Source of the DNA: Paraescarpia echinospica
Lineage: Eukaryota; Annelida; Polychaeta; Sabellida; Siboglinidae
Assembly: GCA_020002185.1 (NCBI GenBank)
Contig: CM034542.1
Coordinates: 54,952,518 to 55,016,517 of the forward strand
Length of the DNA: 64,000 nt
Reading direction: 5' to 3'
The notes below the pieces were generated by a model. It did not search any database, was not told the origin of the DNA, and saw nothing but the letters and a program-made list of their open reading frames with translations. A program made the position numbers and the translations under genes. Shown here one piece after another: positions 55,783-64,000 of the stretch (the first letter of the stretch is position 1; every line of letters begins with the position of its first letter).

Positions 55783-56747
55783 GCGCGCGTGTGTGTACAT
55801 GTATACCGGGAAAGACATATCGTCGCCGACGAATTGAATGAATATTTTAAAATCTAGAATGAGCAAAATATGTCCTTATGATCTTGCGTTTTGTTTGAAC
55901 GATTCGAGTCTAGTCGGGGTCATTACTGTTTCGTATGTACGCGCGCGCGCGCGCGTGTGTGTGTGTGTATATATATATATATACTCATATATGCACGTAC
56001 ATAAATACCGGGAAAGACATATCGGCAAGAAAACTAAGCAAATTGCAAGCATCGTTTGGCATCTTGATCTAGAAGAGGAACTATTGCGTCTGTGACAGGA
56101 AGGCGCTGTTTATAGGGTCTACGAATGTACCCCCAAAAAAATTAGAAATCGTGACCATTTACAAATAGTTCCGCGGGATTCTATTGGGCAGTGGCGGCAG
56201 TTCTAGCCGCTACCAACAGGAGTGCATACATTAACCTGTTGCAGCCGCTGTTCGTGTCGTGGTCGCGTCGTGACGTGTATAACGCCCTAGCTTTTCAGTT
56301 GTCCGCGACAATTACTCGCAAACAAATACTCGGCTAGAAATCATCGCGTCATTACGTACGCGTTAACTCTGTTTTAGCAATGTCGTTTAGCAGTATGCTT
56401 GCAGAAGCTAAAGTCGTTGTAAGAAAAACACCTATAGATTACGATTTGATGGGGATGCGTAAGTTATGCATCGACTTGTTGGTATGTCGTGCATGCGTGA
56501 TGCTTTACGCCGACATGATTACCGCGCGACTGTCGTGCCACATAATAGTTTTTCCGTCTGAAGCCGACGTCAGATTAATTAATTTATGAAGCAGTTCGAG
56601 TCTATAAAAACAGTCATAATCTAGCGGCGCCTACGAATCCTAGTGAAACTGTATACACGGGATTTACGTGAGTGCACGCTAATGACGTAATATAGGTTGC
56701 CAGGCGATGGCAGTCAGGTCGCAACTTGCAATCATTCGTATTATTTG

Positions 56748-56828
<81 letters not shown>

Positions 56829-57848
56829 CCTCCCTCCCTCCCTCCCCCTCCCTCCCTCCCTCCCTCCCTCCCTCCCTCCCTCCCCCCTCTCTCTCTCATG
56901 CGATATGTAGCTTAACTGACGTCAAGTAAAATTGGAACATCAACGTATTTACTATTTAGCTTCCATGCGATAGTATCGCAATAGTAATTACAGCTATCGC
57001 GATACTGAAACCATTCCCGATAGTCACCTCTATCGTACAGATCACAGAGCATGGACTCGGCGGTCTATCGGGATCCTCCATTCCAGTGTTTGCAACAAGC
57101 GTCTCACATTGGAAGACCGATAACGACGCATAAATAATTGTGTTGCGCACCGTTGGGACACTAACATTTCCGCGTGGCGTGGATCCCAAATTGTAGAGGT
57201 GTTTTCTTGCACATGTGTAATACGATTTGTATTTGTGTGATTTCACCGTTGACATTAACATAATCACGCGCGCGCGTATTGTGTGCGTACGTACGTACGT
57301 ACGTACGTACGTACGTGCGTACATACATGTTTTCTGTTGCTCTGCATTGTCACTGATTACTGCAACACAAGACTTGGCACTGCCACTCACACGCAAGAAT
57401 GTATATCACAGTGAATTCTTTGTACAACAGGACATCGAGGTTGGCGTTTTCGTTTCCCAAAACCAAACATTTGTCTGTTGTGTTGGGCACATTTGGAGGA
57501 ATGGTGCTTATACAAAGCTTCTTCAAAATGCTGTAGCGCGCAAATGTTCGACACGCTGCAACAGGATTGTCTATGGATTCGAGAGTAGCAGTCATGACAC
57601 CAGGTGACACCAGATGGCACCGGCTGATAAACAGACGTATTGACTGTCTGCGTTAACGACGGCATTTCCCCACAGAGTCATTCCGCGTCGTGATGTACTG
57701 ACGTTTAAAACATTCACATGATTATTTACAACACAAATATCCATGCCGTTACATCACTGTCTTTAACCGGTTTCAAAGTAGAACTATGTCAACGACGTCC
57801 TCTATTAATCGCGATTTGCCCTAGGCAAGGTACCTCGTATGTACCGTA
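55783..57848 (+). repeat. ~2.07 kb tandem duplication, unit 2
   Basis: The junction sequence 'tatgtaccgta' followed by 'gcgcgcgtgtgtgtacatg' marks the head-to-tail join at 55782/55783. The unit ends at 57848, where the sequence becomes unique again. Confidence 0.95.
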
Positions 57849-58381
57849 GCCGTAGCCGTGTGGAAACTACCGTAGCACAGGCGATGATTCAGCTCGCTTG
57901 GAAAGCTACTCATTCGAGCCAACTTGACAAGTTATCAAAATGCCACAAACAAATCAATAAACACAACATGAAGGTACATGTATCGTACAACTGAACACAC
58001 TGTTAGTGCGAGTGAGTTTTTAAATGTTAAGTTATAGGCGATCAAAACGACCCCAAAGTTCTGATACAATTTCGTATCGCAGTTACGTAGTAGTGTATAC
58101 TCGTATTGAATAACTTTCTCAGCTTTCCCGGCTGTTTCCCTGCGGTTACAGGATAGACGAGGGGGACTAGCCTTAACTCCGTCCGCGTGTCATCGCCCCG
58201 GACACGGGTCTGTTTGACAGCACTGCATCGGACAGTGGTCAGTGTGGTGACCATGGCAAAATCTATAACTTGGGTTGTTCTGTCAATAGTGACCGACGCA
58301 TCGAGAACGCCAGAAATCACCGGCATAGAGAATTGCAACAGAAGCAACGACACACAAGACAAGAGCGGACGAATCACTGGC

Positions 58382-61699
<3,318 letters not shown>

Positions 61700-61778
61700 C
61701 TGCAACACACAACAGAATCATTCACTCACCAGTGTATGTGCTTTTGAGGCATCAAGCCAACTCAATATATGTACTGTA

Positions 61779-61779
<1 letters not shown>

Positions 61780-61849
<70 letters not shown>

Positions 61850-61856
61850 TGTGTGT
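61780..61856 (+). repeat. (GT)n then (GTGC)n microsatellite
   Basis: A compound dinucleotide/tetranucleotide repeat. Confidence 0.95.
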
Positions 61857-61859
61857 TAT

Positions 61860-62960
61860 TGGGCCGAGAGTTATGCGTATTTTATGCTAACTGACCGGTG
61901 CGGCTAAACAAAATCTGTTCAACGTTTCCTCGTGTAAAACGAGATCACACTCAACCCATTTTGAATATTGTCTCGAGGTTTGCGTTGCGCTGCGCGGTTC
62001 TTGCAGGGCCAACTAAATACCGACAACAGTATAATCACCATTTCTCAGTAGTAGTTATTGGGTTGAGCAGACTTAGATTTTATGCCATCAGTGTTCGAAA
62101 TGAGCTGAAGCAGGTGATTTGTAGTCTTGTACTCACTGCATATTTCATAACAAACGCCGTGTGTCATTATCGAGAACGACCAAACGGATTTACGATAAGA
62201 CGTAAGTCCTACTTTACTGGCAAATACCATTCAGGAAGTGCTAAGCTCGGTCTTAGTACAGTTGAGTCAAATAAATTATAATCATTACGCATCTGACCAT
62301 TGTATGTTTCTTAATTTACGTTAGTTTGCTTAAAATATGTGATACGTGTTTCATAACAGTTCATTAGTATCAGTTTATAAAGTTTTCAAACGAGTTGCAG
62401 CGTGTATAAATGTTATATTATATTTACGATTTTATACATGCATGTATTAATAATTCTCCATCTTATCCATAATCAAATTATAATATAGGCATGCACCTCC
62501 ATAACATAGAAATGCACTTCCGATGCAATTAAATGTCTGAATATGATCTGACTAAGCTTTTCTATTGCTTAGCAGGTCAATGGTGAGTAGTCAAAAAAAT
62601 TCGTGAAGAATTTTATAATAATATAGTTATGAGATTTCAAGAAATGCTACTTTAACGATAATCTAACTCACTACTGCACACAACACGACGTCTTTAAATC
62701 AGTGCTCTATTAAATACGGATTGATTTCACAGCATGCGAATTGCAGTTTGCGTTCTCTCTCAATACGAATAAAAATACGGTGTGCCGGTATTAAAATGTT
62801 AACAGGCAGAGCTGATATGTGGAACGATCCATCAACTACCGCCTGGTCGCCTATCGCGTGGCTTGGCGTCGTTGCCTGGAAGACGAACCGATGTTAGTAC
62901 CAAAGGCAACTCACTGCTCGAGTAGGTTCCAATAAACATCACAGCGTGTGATTTAGATAT
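61860..62960. other. No gene seen
   Basis: A 127-codon frame at 61898-62281 shows no motif. The rest is AT-rich. This interval probably belongs to an intron of the minus-strand membrane-protein gene. Confidence 0.3.
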
Positions 62961-62961
62961 T

Positions 62962-63101
<140 letters not shown>

Positions 63102-63952
63102 CGCCCTGACATTATTCGTCATGTCTTTACGCCAAAGCATCCGAGGTCTAGGCGATTTATTACCTTGATTGATTGTTCTTCAAGTCCATGAGAAAGATAA
63201 TATATTTATATAGTGCTTAATTACATATCCAGTATCGTTCCGTGGCGCCATCAATCTGGTGATAGCGCCGATGTGTTAAGACGACAGAAAAGGTCACAAG
63301 TGTGTGATTTCGTTGGAGGCGGGATTACGGTGGCCGAGAAGGGCGTCGCTGTTGTGTGCTTGGTTTGGCAGCGCGATGGCGCAATGCGGTGGAACGATGC
63401 TTTACTGGTACGCTCCACTTGCTTCATCGTTCCACTGCCCGTACCATCGCGCCGGTCTGTCACACCGTATCGCCAACGCATCGCGTCTTCGTTCTAGTCC
63501 ACTTGCTGCAATTCAATACTGTACAACGGGTACCAACCGGCAAAAAGAAGCTGCTTCTTCCAGCTTAGCGACTATGCTGTCTATGGGGTCAAAATAATTA
63601 CAACGGCATTACAGGAAAACAAAAGGCAACATTTTGGTATTTTGGACCTAATAAAGTTAATACAAACTAACCATTTGCAACCACAATCACATCCTTTACG
63701 TACGTCGGTGGTTTACTCCGAATGTGGTATCAATGTAGTAGTTTCTACTGAAATATCCGATAACACGAAGACTGACATCTTGTTGATGATGCGGAGGCTT
63801 GACTAAAAGCAACCAATACACGAGCAGCATTACTTTTTATCGCGGAGAGCCCGGCACACAATTGATTCCTCGATGCACCAGATGCGGAGCAGGGTGGTAT
63901 ATGGTTCAGTTGACAAGATATTTTATGGTATACGGTTCGTTAGACTTTAACC

Positions 63953-64000
63953 ATGGGTGATGGAAGCAGCGCTAAGAGATATGAACAATGGGAATACATC
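63953..64000 (+). CDS. Possible first codons of a further gene, cut by the window edge
   Basis: 'ttaaccATGGGTG' is a strong Kozak-like context, and the frame MGDGSSAKRYEQWEYI is open to the last base. Sixteen codons are too few to assign a family or to exclude chance. Confidence 0.3.
   Translation, partial: MGDGSSAKRYEQWEYI

Overview
The window is nuclear DNA from an animal. Its genes have GT-AG or GC-AG introns, and CR1-type LINEs, SINE-like copies, DNA-transposon remains and many mini- and microsatellites surround them. The retroelements, the intron-rich genes and the dense (GA)n, (CA)n and long minisatellite arrays suggest a marine invertebrate, most likely a lophotrochozoan such as a mollusc. 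That placement is inference; no species can be named from the sequence.

Region by region. 1-20.2 kb is a transposon cluster with no host exon that I can support. It holds a 4.0 kb element with ~945 bp terminal inverted repeats around a broken gene for a PIN/FEN1-like protein with a Cys-rich tail, two copies of an ~800 bp repeat, three CR1-like LINE copies, a 1 kb run of N (13001-14000) and a 50 bp minisatellite. 20.2-38.2 kb (+ strand) carries the last 11 recognisable exons of a Ca2+-release channel of the IP3-receptor/ryanodine-receptor superfamily: transmembrane region, pore, CxxC...H zinc motif and C-terminal coiled-coil region. The N-terminal ligand-binding part is not visible. Most of the long introns are inflated by their own minisatellite. 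One array, at 33.65-35.18 kb, is built from the 3' end of a coding exon together with its splice donor, about 25 times, in frame.

39.4-42.7 kb (- strand) is a complete six-exon SYF2 splicing-factor gene of 243 codons, convergent with the channel gene. 42.8-53.3 kb is mostly repeats: a MITE just upstream of SYF2, a decayed YADD-type LINE, a SINE/MITE-like pair, a hAT transposase C-terminus, and a second decayed copy of the PIN-type element protein. 53.7-57.85 kb is a tandem ~2.07 kb duplication. 58.4-61.7 kb (- strand) holds the last two coding exons of a single-pass membrane protein, with a transmembrane helix and a 160-residue cytoplasmic tail. The last 48 bases may open a further gene on the + strand.

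The channel, SYF2 and the membrane protein have unrelated jobs (Ca2+ release, pre-mRNA splicing, cell-surface function), and nothing suggests they are co-regulated. The best candidates for something new are the exon-plus-donor minisatellite and unusual pore loop of the channel, and the long-inverted-repeat PIN/CXC element. All exon boundaries come from reading frame, splice consensus and remembered family similarity; no alignment or transcript was available.
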